Assembly: GCA_037447655.1 (NCBI GenBank) | Contig: JBBHKE010002542.1 | Span: 62,001-126,000 of the forward strand | Direction of reading: 5' to 3' | DNA: 64,000 nucleotides | Origin: Zygnema cylindricum | Lineage: Eukaryota > Streptophyta > Zygnematophyceae > Zygnematales > Zygnemataceae | In this document: positions 1-11,373 of the stretch, in pieces | Layout of the letters: every line of letters starts with the position of its first letter | Position numbering within the stretch: position 1 is the stretch's first letter | Program-made: the position numbers and the translations under genes | The notes under the pieces: generated by a model | Told to the model about the DNA's origin: nothing | Databases searched by the model: none | What the model saw: the letters and a program-made list of their open reading frames with translations, nothing else

Positions 1-2161
1 TAGTGTGGAAGGAATCAAATTATCAATAAACTTTAACAAACCTTTATTTTAAACCTTTACCAATAAACGTAATATGATACCGGCATCGCGTCGTATCAAA
101 AATGATTCTTAGGGAATTTGGAGTTTTGGTTTTTTTAAGGTTTTTAAGGGTTTTTCACATTGAATTAAAAATGATTTATTACAATTGGGTACACGGTTTC
201 GATATTTAATTATATTTTGGTCTGACTTTGCATTGAAAGTATATGTCCTATGTTTTTAGCTTTTATGCGAACAAGACCTCTGACGTCCACTGAACATAAA
301 TATCGACATGAACAGTTTACAGTTGTGTATATCGATATGTGCATTTTTACAGAAAAATAGTGTGTGTTTTCAAGTTTTTGTAGTGTTACCTTTGTTTGTT
401 TTCTTCTCATTGACACCGATGGCGTTCACATCGCATGTCATGAAGAGTGCTGTTGTCCTTATTTTGAAATACAGTATTGTTAATTTATCACAGAGGTGAT
501 AGTGAAGCAAATATGAAAACGTGACGTGACGGTCCTGCTCTTCCTTTTTTTCTGTTTTGTTTTGACGGCTCCTTTTGTTTCCAAAAAATAATTTTGTAAG
601 CCCTTTTGTTCTAATTAATTATTGGTGAACATAGAGAGAATCGACTTAATGATCATTTTACGACTCACTCTATTGCAAAGAACACCAACAGTGGTTTGTA
701 CGGGCTCATATATCCTCACAAACAAAATGTGAAGACCAATTTTTTGCTCTGTTTTCATTTTTTTCAAGAGGTTCGGACAAAAAAAACTTTAAACCCTGAA
801 ATACTATAGACGAAAGAAGTTGCCAAAGCAATTTTTAGCGTTTAATATCTAAAGTGAGTTCCGTGGGAAGAATGACAAAACCAGATATAGTATGGATCTC
901 AAATACAATAATCATACGCTTTATTAAAATCACGCGAGTAGATGGGAACAAACAAAAGGAAACGTCAAAACAAAAACGAAAATGTTTAGGAAAAAACAAA
1001 CAAACAAGAAATGAAAAACATTGAAAGAAAGTAAAAACCGTAGTCAAAACAAAAGTTCGAGATCTTCCCCTGCGAAGTCCACCTAAGATGAGGTGTGACG
1101 CATTGTTGTGTGGGGAGTTTGATAAAGAAGTAGGTTTCGTTTTGTTTACTTACAATCACTTTTTTGTAGGTTTTTGACTTACGACTTTTCTCCTTTTTTA
1201 AGTTTTAGTTGTGTTCTTCATTGGTCCGTTACATCGTCATTTGTCCCTTTGCCGTGATTTTGGAACTACGTTAGAATTTGTGCTTCATCTTCTTTGTCTT
1301 ATACTTCACTTATGTACTCGGATGTTCCATCAAGAGTTTTTTTACAAAGTTCGAATATATCATGCTAACACATGTATGTTAACTATGTTTCTCGTCAAGC
1401 ATTTTTCAATACAAATTGTATATATTATGTTAGCTCTCTTGTATTGAATGAGCTTTATTAAAAAAACCGTTATGGTAAAACATCTGAATACATGGGAATA
1501 ACTAAAATGAGAAGCCAAAACAAAATCGGAAAATTGAATAAAAGAGGAAGTCAACTAACATGAAAAACAACGTGAAAGGAGCACATAAACAAAAACCAAT
1601 TACAAGACCTAACAAAAGCTACCAAGTCTATCATTTTTGTTTGGACGAATGTTGTGAAACTATTGTTAAGTTTTTAATTATTTTGTTGCACGTTATATAT
1701 TAAGTTTTGTAATAAAATTTTAAACACCATCTAAGCCAGCCATGCTATAGTGAACAACAAATTTACCAAAACACCTAGTCTACACATATTACGAAAGTGA
1801 ATCTTAGAGTCCAACCATGCAAAAATTGAAACGTTTTAAGAAAGGTATAGTTTTCCCACATTTTTTTCTTCGACTGTAGAAAACACAATAAAATAACCAT
1901 AAAAAGACAAACATATCACAATATTAAAACAATATTAGAAAACAAGTCAAAATATAGATGATGTATCAAATTCTTATTTGTATCCCAAACTTATATTTAT
2001 CTAGAATGAATTTTTGAAGTGCCATTGGCGACTTCTAAATATAATATTCGATTTGGATTGTTCTATCTCATTAGAAATTTCAACGTCATCAATTGGATAT
2101 AAACAAAGGTTACAGTACACCGTGAATCATAATTAGCGTAAAGTGTAAAAAAATAATTAGT
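1..2161. other. AT-rich non-coding stretch
   Basis: No gene is recognised. The open frames here are short (60-80 codons), AT-driven and show no domain. Two stretches near 910-1060 and 1450-1620 resemble each other loosely (both have a 'gctttattaaaa' core followed by A-rich sequence), which may be an old repeat. Nothing else is supported. Confidence 0.5.
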
Positions 2162-2169
2162 GTTATTAA

Positions 2170-3690
2170 TAGTGTTGTGTATCGGTAAGGATTTGCCGAT
2201 AACCGATATGGGCCTTTTTTCGGGTAGCCGATAATCGGTATATTGGTACGATATATCGTTATCGGTGTTATCCCCGATAATTAACCGATAATATCAGTTT
2301 TTTATCGGCGATAACACCGATATCGATACCTATCGGCAATAACTGTACGAGTCGTACAGATAAATGAACGGCCAGTACACTCAACTGTACGTGTTACAGA
2401 GGTCGCAAACGGTCAACCGAAACCGTGACCGACCGTTAACCGACCGCCCGCGCCGGATCCGGAACGGATTCGGTTGCCAAATTTTGGGGGTCGGGCGGTT
2501 ACGGTCGGTTGATTCACCAGGAAAAAAAAACGGTCGGTTACGGTCGGTCAACCAAAAAACCAAAAAAAATGAAAATTTTGTACTGTCCCTATAATCCAAC
2601 ATTCTTGTACTTTGTACTCTTTGGCACCGTGGAAGTACGTGACATCATGATTAGCGTCGCAAATCTGACACGTATTGTAGTAAGCTATTTATTTCGCAAA
2701 TCAAAGGGAACGCGACAAAGCGTCGCAAATCTGACACGGTAGTACACTATTCATTTCGCAAATCTTAGGGAACGCGACAAAGCGTCGCAAATCTGACACG
2801 GTAGTAACACTATTAATTTCGCAAATCTTAGGGAACGCGACAAATCGTAATTATTGGCTTATTGCGTCGTACATTGATTAATTTTGTATTTTTTCGGTTA
2901 CGGGCGGGCACGGTTAGTCGCGAAAAATCAAGATTCGGTTAATTTTTTTTTTCGTAAACGACGTTCGGTTAACGGTTAACAATTTTGGAGCGTGACAAAA
3001 CTCGGTCGAGCGTCGGTTACTCACATTTTGAAAAACAAAAAACGGTCGGTTTCGGGTATGAAAATTTTTGACTTTTGCGACTTCTGACGTGTTATTCCTG
3101 GGACGCGCCGCAGACCCCCTTCCCCCCGATTTCGGTAAAAAAAAGCGATATTTCCTTGATTGTTTCTAATTTAAGGGTTTTACTTAGGTTCCACGCTCCC
3201 ATACCAATCCACAATCTCCTTTTGACTGTTATTTCTTTTTGCAAGGTTAGTTACGCCCTCATATCACTTCCATGGTGGCAGTAAATGGCGGCAGTCATAT
3301 GTGTTCGTCTGCTCGTTTGTTTTTCAAAAAAGTTTGATTTACGAATTTACAACGTAATTTAATATTTTCGTTTCGGTACTATAGTTTTAGAACTATAAAG
3401 TATTGTTTAAAATTTGTCAACTTTTACGTGCTACGCTGTCCGTGATAAATTCCAGTTAAACAAATACGGAACAGATTTCTATACGTGGCATGCCATGCTA
3501 TATAAAGTCAATAATAAAATACAATATGTTATAAAATTATATTGTATGCGTACTATATTTTTTTAAAGTTATCACCAATATGGAATTTGTTGGTCTCGGA
3601 CCGATATATCGGGACCTCTAACCGTTCGATAACCGATAACTATCGGTATCGGTGTTATCGCGATATTTTTTTTACCGACACACCACACTA
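2170..3690. mobile_element. Non-autonomous hAT-like DNA transposon
   Basis: The ends are terminal inverted repeats: the left end reads TAGTGTTGTGTATCGGTAA and the reverse complement of the right end reads TAGTGTGGTGTGTCGGTAA (17 of 19 identical). The element is flanked by a perfect 8-bp direct repeat, GTTATTAA (2162-2169 and 3691-3698). An 8-bp duplication with a TAGNG-type terminus is characteristic of the hAT superfamily. Both subterminal regions are packed with ATCGGT-type hexamers in both orientations, as expected for transposase-binding arrays. The 1.5-kb interior has no transposase frame, so mobility would depend on a source elsewhere. It contains GGTCGGTTACGG-rich blocks and a three-unit tandem repeat. 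The superfamily call rests on end and duplication signatures only. Confidence 0.85.
2654..2846. repeat. Tandem repeat, about 62-66 bp x 3
   Basis: Three head-to-tail copies begin at 2654, 2720 and 2782, each opening with GCGTCGCAAATCTGACACG and ending with GGGAACGCGACAAA. They lie inside the hAT-like element. Confidence 0.85.
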
Positions 3691-3698
3691 GTTATTAA

Positions 3699-4183
3699 CT
3701 CTAATTTGAGTTTATAGTTTTTTCAAATAATTTTTTACTCTAATTTGGATTACTTTCCGTAATAGCTATCTACGCTGAATATCTCTACAGTAAATTAGGT
3801 GTACGTTCAAAATCTAACAAAACGTACATTTTCGCGTCATTATGACGTTTGCAGCAGGTGGTTTGTGAAAACGCAGTTACATGAAAATGCCACGTATTCA
3901 CTATTTAAACTACACTATGTTAGAGTTGTTAACGCAAAATTCAAAAGCAAATTAAATAATGTAAAAAAAATTAGAGTTATATACTCTATTTAAGATTTTA
4001 GGGTCAAAATTAGGGGTGACGGAATTAATTATGACTCACGGTGTAGTGATACAAAGGAAAGATTAGGTTTTGTTCAACCCTAAATTAGGTCGAGACCTAT
4101 AATAGTTGAAAGGTCACTAGACACACATATATAAAAACCTCCTTAAAAAGTTGGGAATAGAAGAAGAGATAGAAGTGGATATA
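3699..4183. other. AT-rich spacer with a partial repeat arm
   Basis: No gene is seen. The part at about 3990-4060 (AAAATTAGGGGTGACG followed by a CACGGTGTAG block) resembles one arm of the fold-back element at 42930-43390 and a stretch at 7560-7660, so it is probably a fragment of that dispersed repeat. Confidence 0.4.
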
Positions 4184-4615
4184 ATGAGTGAGGAGAAACA
4201 AGGGGAAGAAAAAGAAAAAAAAGAGATGAAAGAAGGAAAATTGAACTGCATCTTGAAAACCGTTGGATCACCGGACGAGAATAGACGGAAGCGCATCCGG
4301 GGAGATCGGGAAAATGTCGGTGGAGAAAATTTCGGCAGGGAAAATGTCGGTGGGAAAAATGTTGCTGGAGAAAATGTCGGTGGAAAAAATGTCGGTGGAG
4401 AAAATGTCGGTGAGGAAAATGTCGGTGGAGAAAATGTCGGTGGAGAAGATGTTGGTGGGGAAAATGTCGTTGGGAAACATGGCGGAGCAGTGGATGCCCA
4501 TAAAAAAAAAATATCTGAACGGAAATTAGTGTGGATTCCAAAGGAAAATTATCATCTCCACACTTGTAAAACGGTGAGACTTATTCTTAGTTTTTCTCTG
4601 TTATTTTTATTATGA
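4184..4615 (+). CDS. Doubtful small ORF built on a minisatellite
   Basis: The frame opens with ATG at 4184 (MSEEKQGEEKEKKEM) and stays open to 4615. Its middle is a run of pentapeptides of the type ENVGG encoded by the 15-bp minisatellite. A TATATAAAA sequence lies about 55 bp upstream. Because the repeat unit is a multiple of three, all frames through it tend to stay open, and the minus strand is open too. The acidic, lysine-rich start and repetitive core match no family I recognise. It may be expressed, but a fortuitous frame is more likely. Confidence 0.2.
   Translation: MSEEKQGEEKEKKEMKEGKLNCILKTVGSPDENRRKRIRGDRENVGGENFGRENVGGKNVAGENVGGKNVGGENVGEENVGGENVGGEDVGGENVVGKHGGAVDAHKKKISERKLVWIPKENYHLHTCKTVRLILSFSLLFLL
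4310..4474. repeat. 15-bp minisatellite, 11 copies
   Basis: Eleven uninterrupted 15-bp units with consensus GAAAATGTCGGTGGA run head to tail. Variants include AAAAATGTTGCTGGA and GAAGATGTTGGTGGG. There are no length changes between units, so the reading frame is preserved across the array. Confidence 0.95.
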
Positions 4616-4679
4616 TGACTATGTTTTTTTACTTTTCCATTTTTATTGTTTGTATTTTTGTCGTTGTTTTTTCTTCAAA

Positions 4680-4893
4680 CTCTCTCACCCTCTCCCCCTC
4701 TCCCCCTCTCACACTTTCTCTTTGCCTCTCTCACTCCCTCTTCCTCCCATCCCTCTGTCTCTATAGGCTAGCTCCCTCTCCCTCTCTCATTCTCTCTCAT
4801 TCTATCTCTTTATACCCCTCTCTCCCTCTGCCTCCCCATCTCCCACTCTCTCTCTCTCCTCCCCCCCTCTCTCCCTCTCCCTCTCCCTCTCCT
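4680..4893. repeat. CT-rich simple repeat
   Basis: An imperfect CTCTCCCTCT-type pyrimidine tract, the same composition as the long tract near 56970-59320. Confidence 0.9.
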
Positions 4894-4918
4894 GTTTATT
4901 ACTTAAGAGCATGAATAT

Positions 4919-5861
4919 TTTAACACTGTGGCCTCCATTAGCGTTAGCGCACAGAGCTTGCAACTTTTTACTGGCCTATAGGATAATATTTGCCCTTTTC
5001 ACTTTCACACTGAATTAGTGCCACCCTAGCACGTAAATATTGTGACTCTCCTCACCCTTGTGAGGGCCGGAATCCCCTGAGCCGTACGCAAAAAGAGTGG
5101 CTTAATTTGCTCTCTTGAGCAGTTAATCATGTCTGACCAAAGATGGCCTATTTATACAAAAGGTCACCTGGAGAGAGGCGCCTAAAAAATAGGTAAGTTC
5201 CTAAATCTCCTATTCACAACTACCTACTAATAGACCCTAGACTTGTAAGAAAACTATATAGTACGAGAAGGTACACCGACCGATGTACTTTTTGTATGGC
5301 CATTGTACGACATGGCCTTCCAGGTGATGCTTGTCATCTCAAGAGCCATGGTTCCTCCTTCCATCTTTTTCGGCGTTCAGTGATATGATGCCACGTGGTG
5401 TCGCGTGACGTTGTCTCCGAAAACAACCAAATGTTCATTCCGGGTTGGCGGCTGAAACGACAACCGTCCGATCAAGGTATTTTATGCGGTTAAATTTGAA
5501 TCCGTATATGATGCCGTATTTTGACTATTTATATGCGCCTCTTCGTCAGTTGGTTCAGTTAAATGAATTCACCGCTGCGTTACTGGTTAAATAATTATCA
5601 CACCCCATGTATTTAGCCATTCTCTACGACGACTGGGCGGATAATGCGGATGACTACGTGGCTGGCGTTGACTATGTGAGACCAGGATCAAATCCTGGTC
5701 AAGTCACGTATCCTTTTGTTAGAAGCTAATCTGCTTCTTTCCTCAGTCTGCCTCCTTGGTTGCCTGAAGGCAGCCATGGCTGTTTAAGTCTGAGTGACTG
5801 AAACAAGTGTTTTGACTTAGAGTGGCGACTAGGACAAGTATCTAGAAAATACTTTTCAACA
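4919..5861 (-). mobile_element. Solo LTR, lineage-1 copia
   Basis: Read on the minus strand, the sequence opens with TGTTGAAAAGTATTTTCTAG, the start shared by the other lineage-1 LTRs. It continues with the conserved GTAC-rich block (about 5260-5310), a TATA region and the TACAAAAGG/GACCAAAG block. It ends near an ATGGAGGCCACAG motif, the equivalent of the gag start that other members carry at the LTR end. No internal copia sequence adjoins either side, so it is a solo LTR. The left end is eroded and I could not find a convincing target duplication. Confidence 0.7.
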
Positions 5862-6249
5862 TATTCCTTATTGCTCACAACATTTAAGTTTTACTTTTCT
5901 TTTACGCCTAAGTTCCGTACCTAGTGGTCCACACTATTTCCAAAACCTAGTTTTCCTTGCTAATAACAATCGGGCCGTGGCAATTTTTTTTTGAGATTTG
6001 TGTCTAGCGACATTATATTTTGTTACCGTCAATTTTCACGTTATATTGCAAATTTACACGATCACCGACCCTCTTTTTTGCCCTTCATATCTTCCTCGAG
6101 CTTCGAAGTACGATTTATGATTTTTGGGCAAATTTTGGCACAATGATTGTTATAAGAATAATCTTTAGTGCCGAGATAAAATAATGATTTTTTTTTATTT
6201 CCTCCCTTTTGTGATCAAAGGAGAGACAAGTAGGCTTCTCCGTAGCGAC
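5862..6249. other. Spacer, nothing recognised
   Basis: No gene, repeat or element end is seen in this stretch. Confidence 0.5.
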
Positions 6250-7250
6250 ACCTTCTTCTCTTTATCCATTTTCTCTTCTCGCATGCGCGTTAAAGTGGAT
6301 GTGGAGCTTGCCGATTTTCGGGCGCGCGAATACATGAAAAATTGCTCACTCCGGACATCAATGTCAATGTTAACAAATTTGGAATACTTTTTAAAATTTC
6401 ACTTCCTCCTCTTAACATTGACATTCTTGGCCGGCTTAATGCTTGAATCTGATTCATCAATGTTTTGGGAATCAAAAAAATCTTTTTTTTTAATCTTATT
6501 CATTTGGTAATTTCTCCAATCGAGAAATCGACGTTTATAAATCCTCGTGAAAATCAACATTTTGGCCCTCTTCCACCATGTTTCGGACATGATGAGAAAC
6601 TCGATCAAGGCTTCCTCTCGATGTATCCAAAAAAAATCCTCGACCAACTCCCTGAAGCAAACTTTTCCTTTTGTTTTTCATACTTCGCATACATCGTTAT
6701 CGACATTCCCAAATTCATAGATAATAGAGTGTCGATTTTGACATCGCCTTCCCCCCATTGCTTGCAACATCACTCAAGGGCACAAAATTCCCATCCATTA
6801 TCAGATCCCACCTCTTTAAGATTTCATTCGCATTGACTCTAAACCATCACATGCCACTTCGCAAATCTTGCAAAATCATCAAATTTCTGTTTTAATAAGA
6901 ATACCCAAGTAAATCACGAATCTCAGCGACAAGCATGATACAACGGTTTCCTCCAAGATTTTTAGTTTTATGGTATTGCATAAAACAATATGAACAAGTT
7001 GAAGTGGATGTTGCCCTAAAAAAATTATGTTCCATCAAATGCGACTTCCAAAATTTGTTGCCAAAGGCAATTGTTCACGCATCTATCTAATTTTCCATCA
7101 GATGCCAAGTCTAATCCATGCACACATCAATTTTTTATCAAACCACAAAGGCTATTTTTGGATGTATGAGACATCTAATGATGCAAAAGAGTTAAATCTC
7201 TTTTCATCTCCAAACTCTAACGTTCTCATATCAGAACAATTTTTTGATTG
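6250..7250 (-). pseudogene. Decayed copia (lineage 2) integrase region
   Basis: Read on the minus strand this segment aligns by eye, block by block, with the pol gene of element I (61900-62800). From right to left it holds the integrase N-terminal zinc region (near 7050-7200), the first catalytic-Asp block (near 6970-7030, counterpart of 'LVHID'), the RSDN-like block (near 6830-6890) and the connector. The connector block NVDFHEDL near 6540 matches element I exactly. Frames are broken by many stops and indels, and part of the catalytic core is deleted near 6740-6790. It is an old fragment with no coding capacity. Confidence 0.75.
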
Positions 7251-7932
7251 ACATCATAATAATTGGTAGTGAAGGGAATTAGGGACACCTCCTTCTCCAT
7301 CTATTGAATTGTCCCATATGTATGGTTGATTAAACATTTTTCACCCCCCCCCCCCACCCCTCTTTGCTAAATTTGCGGCAAACTGAGCATATATGGAGAT
7401 CCGCAATTTCGTGTAGATGTCCCTACAAACACCACTTCTCCTATTTAGGAAGTTGTCCGTTTAGGTTCAATAAGTTGACTAAAACGTTTCGTACAATACA
7501 CTATTTGAAAATAATCCAAATCATAGTTACAAAGGCTAATTAAGCAATACCTACATTAAAAACAAAAATAAAGTTAAAAATTATATTTTGGGTCGAGGGT
7601 CAAAACATGGGGGGGCGGAGTGAGCGTTAATAACAACAATAACAATTCGTGGTGTACTTTGGTACTTTACTATGGTTTTTGTTCTCGCTTGTTGATCGGA
7701 ACGCTATTGCACATTTGTAATATTTTGCAGAATTTGGACTTTCGGTTGGTCCTTTTGCATCTATGTGTCCAAATAAAGAAAGATGAGAGGGGAAAAATTA
7801 CAATATGTGAGAAAAACCTTTTCCTCGAAATAAAATGTTCTTTGTTGGGTGTTTTATCTCTTCGTTGTTATGAACCTATGTATTTCTTTTGCTTGTTTTT
7901 GAACGTATTTTTTTTGTTATCGATTCATGAGT
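7251..7932. other. Spacer, possible remnant of the H LTR
   Basis: The right part immediately precedes the primer-binding site of gag fragment H and ends in ATTCA at 7927, so it may be the end of that element's 5' LTR, but I cannot place the LTR start. A poly-C run lies near 7345-7365. A block at 7560-7660 resembles an arm of the fold-back repeat at 42930-43390. Confidence 0.4.
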
Positions 7933-7944
7933 CGGTATCGGAGC
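7933..7944 (+). promoter_or_regulatory. Primer-binding site of copia H
   Basis: CGGTATCGGAGC matches the TGGTATCGGAGC sites of element I and chromovirus M except for the first base. This type of site is complementary to the 3' end of initiator tRNA-Met. Confidence 0.7.
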
Positions 7945-7988
7945 TTGTGTTCCCTTGAGAGTGTGAGAGAGTGGCGAGTGTTGCCGAC

Positions 7989-8650
7989 ATGGGCGAGATA
8001 AAAGAAGAACCCAACTTGAACTCCTTCGCCCGTTGTTTCTCCTCCGTGGCCAACGGATAAATCTAAGCATTCCCCTAATCCAAATGGAAAAGGCTACACC
8101 TCTAGGGGTGCGACCATTGAAGCATCCCTTTCCACTAATCCTTTGCTCAAGGAGGAGAAGAGAAGAGTGATGTTCGTACCTTGACCGAAGATCGGCTCCA
8201 ACAAATTTTAGACGGTATTCGCCAACAAGTAGTTCAACGGATTGTGGGTCCCAACGGAAAAGAAACAGCTAAGGTGTTTGTGGATCTATTTTAAGGAGAT
8301 CTGAATGTACAGTGGAGGATAAAGATTGGAGTTTTCGCACGGGGACACAAGTGTTACACAAAGATTCCGATATATGTGAGGAGAGTAACGATGATGAACA
8401 TATAAAAGATATGACGGGGAAGATTGCGCTTTTCAACGGATCTAATAATCAGATTTATATTTTTTTTATCGTTGCTCAACGGGTGCTCTGGCGCCTTTCG
8501 AAGATTGTTAACGGGGAAGAGAAAATGACGTTTGGAGATCGGAAGGCACGACAACTTTGGAACTAGATGAATTGTTATGCCATCATTTGTCTCATTCAAT
8601 TGTGCACGACATCAGTTTATGATCATTTCTTTATGTAATTCTTTTCTTTA
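7989..8650 (+). pseudogene. Copia H gag fragment
   Basis: ATG at 7989 sits 56 bp after the primer-binding site, matching the 57-bp spacing in element I. Downstream, the block around 8412-8570 corresponds to the gag N-terminal domain of element I: DMTGKIALFNGSN against SMSGKIVIFNGTN, then VNGEEKM..DRKARQLW against VKGVDKM..DRRAYRVW. Indels and stops break the frame. Similarity continues to about 8640, where LTR G begins. The rest of H is not recognised on the other side of the nest, so it is a 5' fragment of a lineage-2 copia element. Confidence 0.7.
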
Positions 8651-9598
8651 TGTAATTCTGTGACCTCCATTGGCCCACAAAATGTCTAGCCTAGCCCACA
8701 AAATGTCTAGCTTATATGAAGCCTTTAGGATAATATTTGACCATTTGACTTTCCCACTAAATAAGTGCCACGTTAGCACGCAAATATTCTGACTATCCTC
8801 ACCCCTATAAAGGCCCAACTCCCCTGAGCCGAATGCAAAAGGAATTAATGAATTTGCTCCTCTGAGCATTAAGTTATGGCCGGCCAAAGTTGGCCTATAA
8901 ATATAAGAGGTCTTTCAAAGAGAGATGCCTCAAAATATTATGTCCTAAACTCCCTCTCTGAACCCCCTACTACTACTGTACGTAACCAATCATAAGACTG
9001 AAAGGCACAAGAAGGTACAGGTGCCGCTGTACTTTTTGTACGGCCATATTACGATATGGCCCACCTGTCAGTTCTTGAGCCGTGACGTTCTCCTCGTAAT
9101 GTCCGCTGTCCACTCATGGCTTGCCACGTGTCTTCCACCGACATAAACTCATATATCGCCAAATGTCCACTCCGGTGCGTCGGCTCTACCGTGAGCCATC
9201 TGATCTCAAACGGACATTTGATTTCGTCCGGTGAAAATGAAATGTCGTTTCGTGCGGTCCAGTGTTTCGTGCGGTTCAATTCATGTTCGTGTCGTATGTC
9301 ACAAAGTTTATGTTTATATACATATCACATCCTGAGAGTACGACGTTTTACCAAGACCTAATGGATAAGGCGCATGGCTACGCCCTACGTCTAACATCCT
9401 GCACGACATAGGATCAAACCTCTTTGGCGCCTAAGTTTTGCTAGCCTCGTGCTACCTTTGTCTGTGTTCGTGTGTGATTGCTTAAGGCAGCCATGGCTAT
9501 TTTTTTGAGTCCTTAGTGAATACGACACGTGTGAGGACTTAAGAACCTTCATAGACAGACTGACAAAAGACAAAAAATAGAATATACATTTTTTAACA
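8651..9598 (-). mobile_element. 3' LTR of copia G
   Basis: On the minus strand it runs from TGTTAAAAAATG (ending at 9598) to CAGAATTACA (8651), with an ATGGAGGTCACAG motif just before the end, as in the other lineage-1 LTRs. It follows the RNase H end of G (9599-10065), which makes it the 3' LTR. Near 9355-9425 its antisense strand carries a tRNA-like block (CCTAATGGATAAGGCGC, then AGGATCAAACC). Confidence 0.8.
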
Positions 9599-10065
9599 CT
9601 ACCTTTATTGCCTAATCTATCTTTTGCTTTAGTCCACACTTCTCCCTACAAAATACCAATTTGGGAGAAGGCACAAGTTTGGTCATCATATCTGATACCA
9701 TCTCCCCATCCGGTTTATACTCCAAACTAATTATTTTATCCTCAACCTTTTCTTTAACAAAGCTCAATCAAATATCCATATGCTTTGCTTTAAAGTGATG
9801 CTTTAGGTTTAATGCAATTGCCATGACAGCTTGATTATCACAAAATATTTTTTTCACTCCATTCTTCATTTACCTAAGTTCTTGAAGCAATGATTTCACC
9901 CACATCAATTCTTTCACAGCCAAACAATAGGCCATATACTCAGCCTCCATATTCGACTGAGCAAAATCTTTTGTTGTTGCTTGCTGCTCCAACAATAAGC
10001 CCCATTCCCAACATACAACACATACCCAGAAGTACACCTTCTCACTGGAGCATCCCAATAACTGG
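9599..10065 (-). pseudogene. Copia G pol: RNase H C-terminal part
   Basis: The minus-strand translation contains EAEYMAYCLAVKELMWVKSL, the copia RNase H C-terminal signature, followed by the CDN and KHH blocks near 9780-9840 in a broken frame. It is cut at codon level by element B: its upstream half continues at 39804-40093, and both sides carry the 5-bp duplication ACTGG. The two halves together read SDASYWDAP across the insertion site. Stops and frameshifts show it was dead or decaying. Confidence 0.85.
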
Positions 10066-11138
10066 TGTAAAGATTAATGGATATTTTAGTATTTTCTAGG
10101 TCTAAATTAATAGTAGAAAAGAAGCCGAGGCAGTTTGCCTCTAACTCCTCTCTTCAGCTCCCACACTTGTCCTAGTTACTGAAGGTTGAAGAGAGAGATA
10201 GAGCCATGTCTGCCTGTGCTATTCAGAGAGAGACAGGCAGAAGCTTGCTATCCAGAGAGAGACATGCATATGCTTTAGTAGTTTACTAAAAGGGAACTTG
10301 ATAGACATTAGAATTTTCTTGGTACCTAGCGTCTGTTAAGCTAGCCGGTAGCGCTTAGCTTTATCCTAATAGTCTATGATTGGTGCTGAGACGTATATGG
10401 TTTGACAAATATTTAAAATTTGAAGCGTAAACAAATTCATGTAATTGAAACTATAGACGTCGCGCATGGATACAGTTTTGTAAAGTACAGAGTACAGTAC
10501 AAATACGCAACGGATATTGCGCAATTTGTTTCGACATGTAAACAAATATCGCTCAACGATTTATGACGGCTACGATTAAAATCCGATTTTGATCGGACGA
10601 CCGCGAAAAATCCCGAGATCCCGGAATAGGATTTTGGCGGTTTTCGGTCACGGCCATATCGATTGACACATGGCACTACAACATTGGATTACGATATCTC
10701 CGGGGATTACAGGAATGAATCTAGATATGACATGTGTTAGTTGGTTGGCCATGTCGTACAATGGCCGTACAAAAAGTACATCGACACCTATACCTTTCTG
10801 TACGATACAGTATTTTGATTGGTGCTGTACTTCAGTAGATAGAGTTTTAGAGAGAGATAGGTCTTAGGAAAATTTGGTAGATAGGACCCTCTCTCCCAGA
10901 GAGCTTCTATACAAAAGGTCAACTTTGACCCTCTATAACTTACTGCTCAACGGAGCAAATTCACTGATTCTTTTTGCTATTGATTTGAAGGAGTCTCGCC
11001 TTCACAAGGTTAACGTGGTCAAAGTTTTTGTCTACCAGGGTGGCAGTTATTCTTGCTAAAACACAAAGGGGTCTGAGTTATCTTAGAGTCTTCGTGTTGG
11101 CTACCTACTCTGAGACCTATTGAGGTCTTTGAGTTGCA
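10066..11138 (+). mobile_element. 5' LTR of copia B
   Basis: Begins TGTAAAGATTAATGG and ends GAGTTGCA, giving TG..CA termini. It is the same subfamily as 38756-39803. The position equivalent to the gag start reads ATTGAGG instead of ATGGAGG, so the initiator has mutated in this copy; the 3' LTR keeps ATGGAGG. Confidence 0.88.
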
Positions 11139-11153
11139 CGTTATTGGCCCACC
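11139..11153 (+). promoter_or_regulatory. Half-tRNA primer-binding site of copia B
   Basis: CGTTATTGGCCCACC differs at two positions from GGTTATGGGCCCACC in element A. It starts at the first base after the LTR and is complementary to the anticodon arm of plant initiator tRNA-Met. Confidence 0.75.
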
Positions 11154-11373
11154 CTCTAAGGTGCCCATCTTTAACGCAATGGTATGATTCAACAATATCA
11201 GTTGGCTGATAAAAAAATTAACGTATATGTATACAAGGGGGGGAAGATGTTGGATTTTTGTAATGAGCTTGCAACACTTTTCATAGAGCTTGAGAGTGCT
11301 GGACAGGTTGAAACTGAAAAGATGAAGGTTAACTTCTTGCTTATGAAGTTACCAGATGAGTTCGAGAACATAG
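11154..11373 (+). pseudogene. Copia B gag, first part
   Basis: After the primer site come about 25 bp of gag N-terminus (PPSKVPIFN-like), then an internal deletion joins it to the middle of gag (IQQYQLADKK..YKGGKMLDFCNEL). The latter is equivalent to TIQELQLAEQK..YKGGKMLDYCNDL in element A. The frame reaches PDEFENIV, where element A is inserted. The target CATAG is present at 11369-11373 and again at 17797-17801. Confidence 0.85.

Noticed and set aside
835-1554. Small frames on both strands in the AT-rich left end
   Set aside because: Short, Phe/Lys-biased and without start context or similarity.
9350-9425. tRNA-Arg gene
   Set aside because: The A-box region resembles tRNA-Arg, but the T-arm is degenerate (AGGATCAAACC) and the ends do not pair; it lies inside an LTR.
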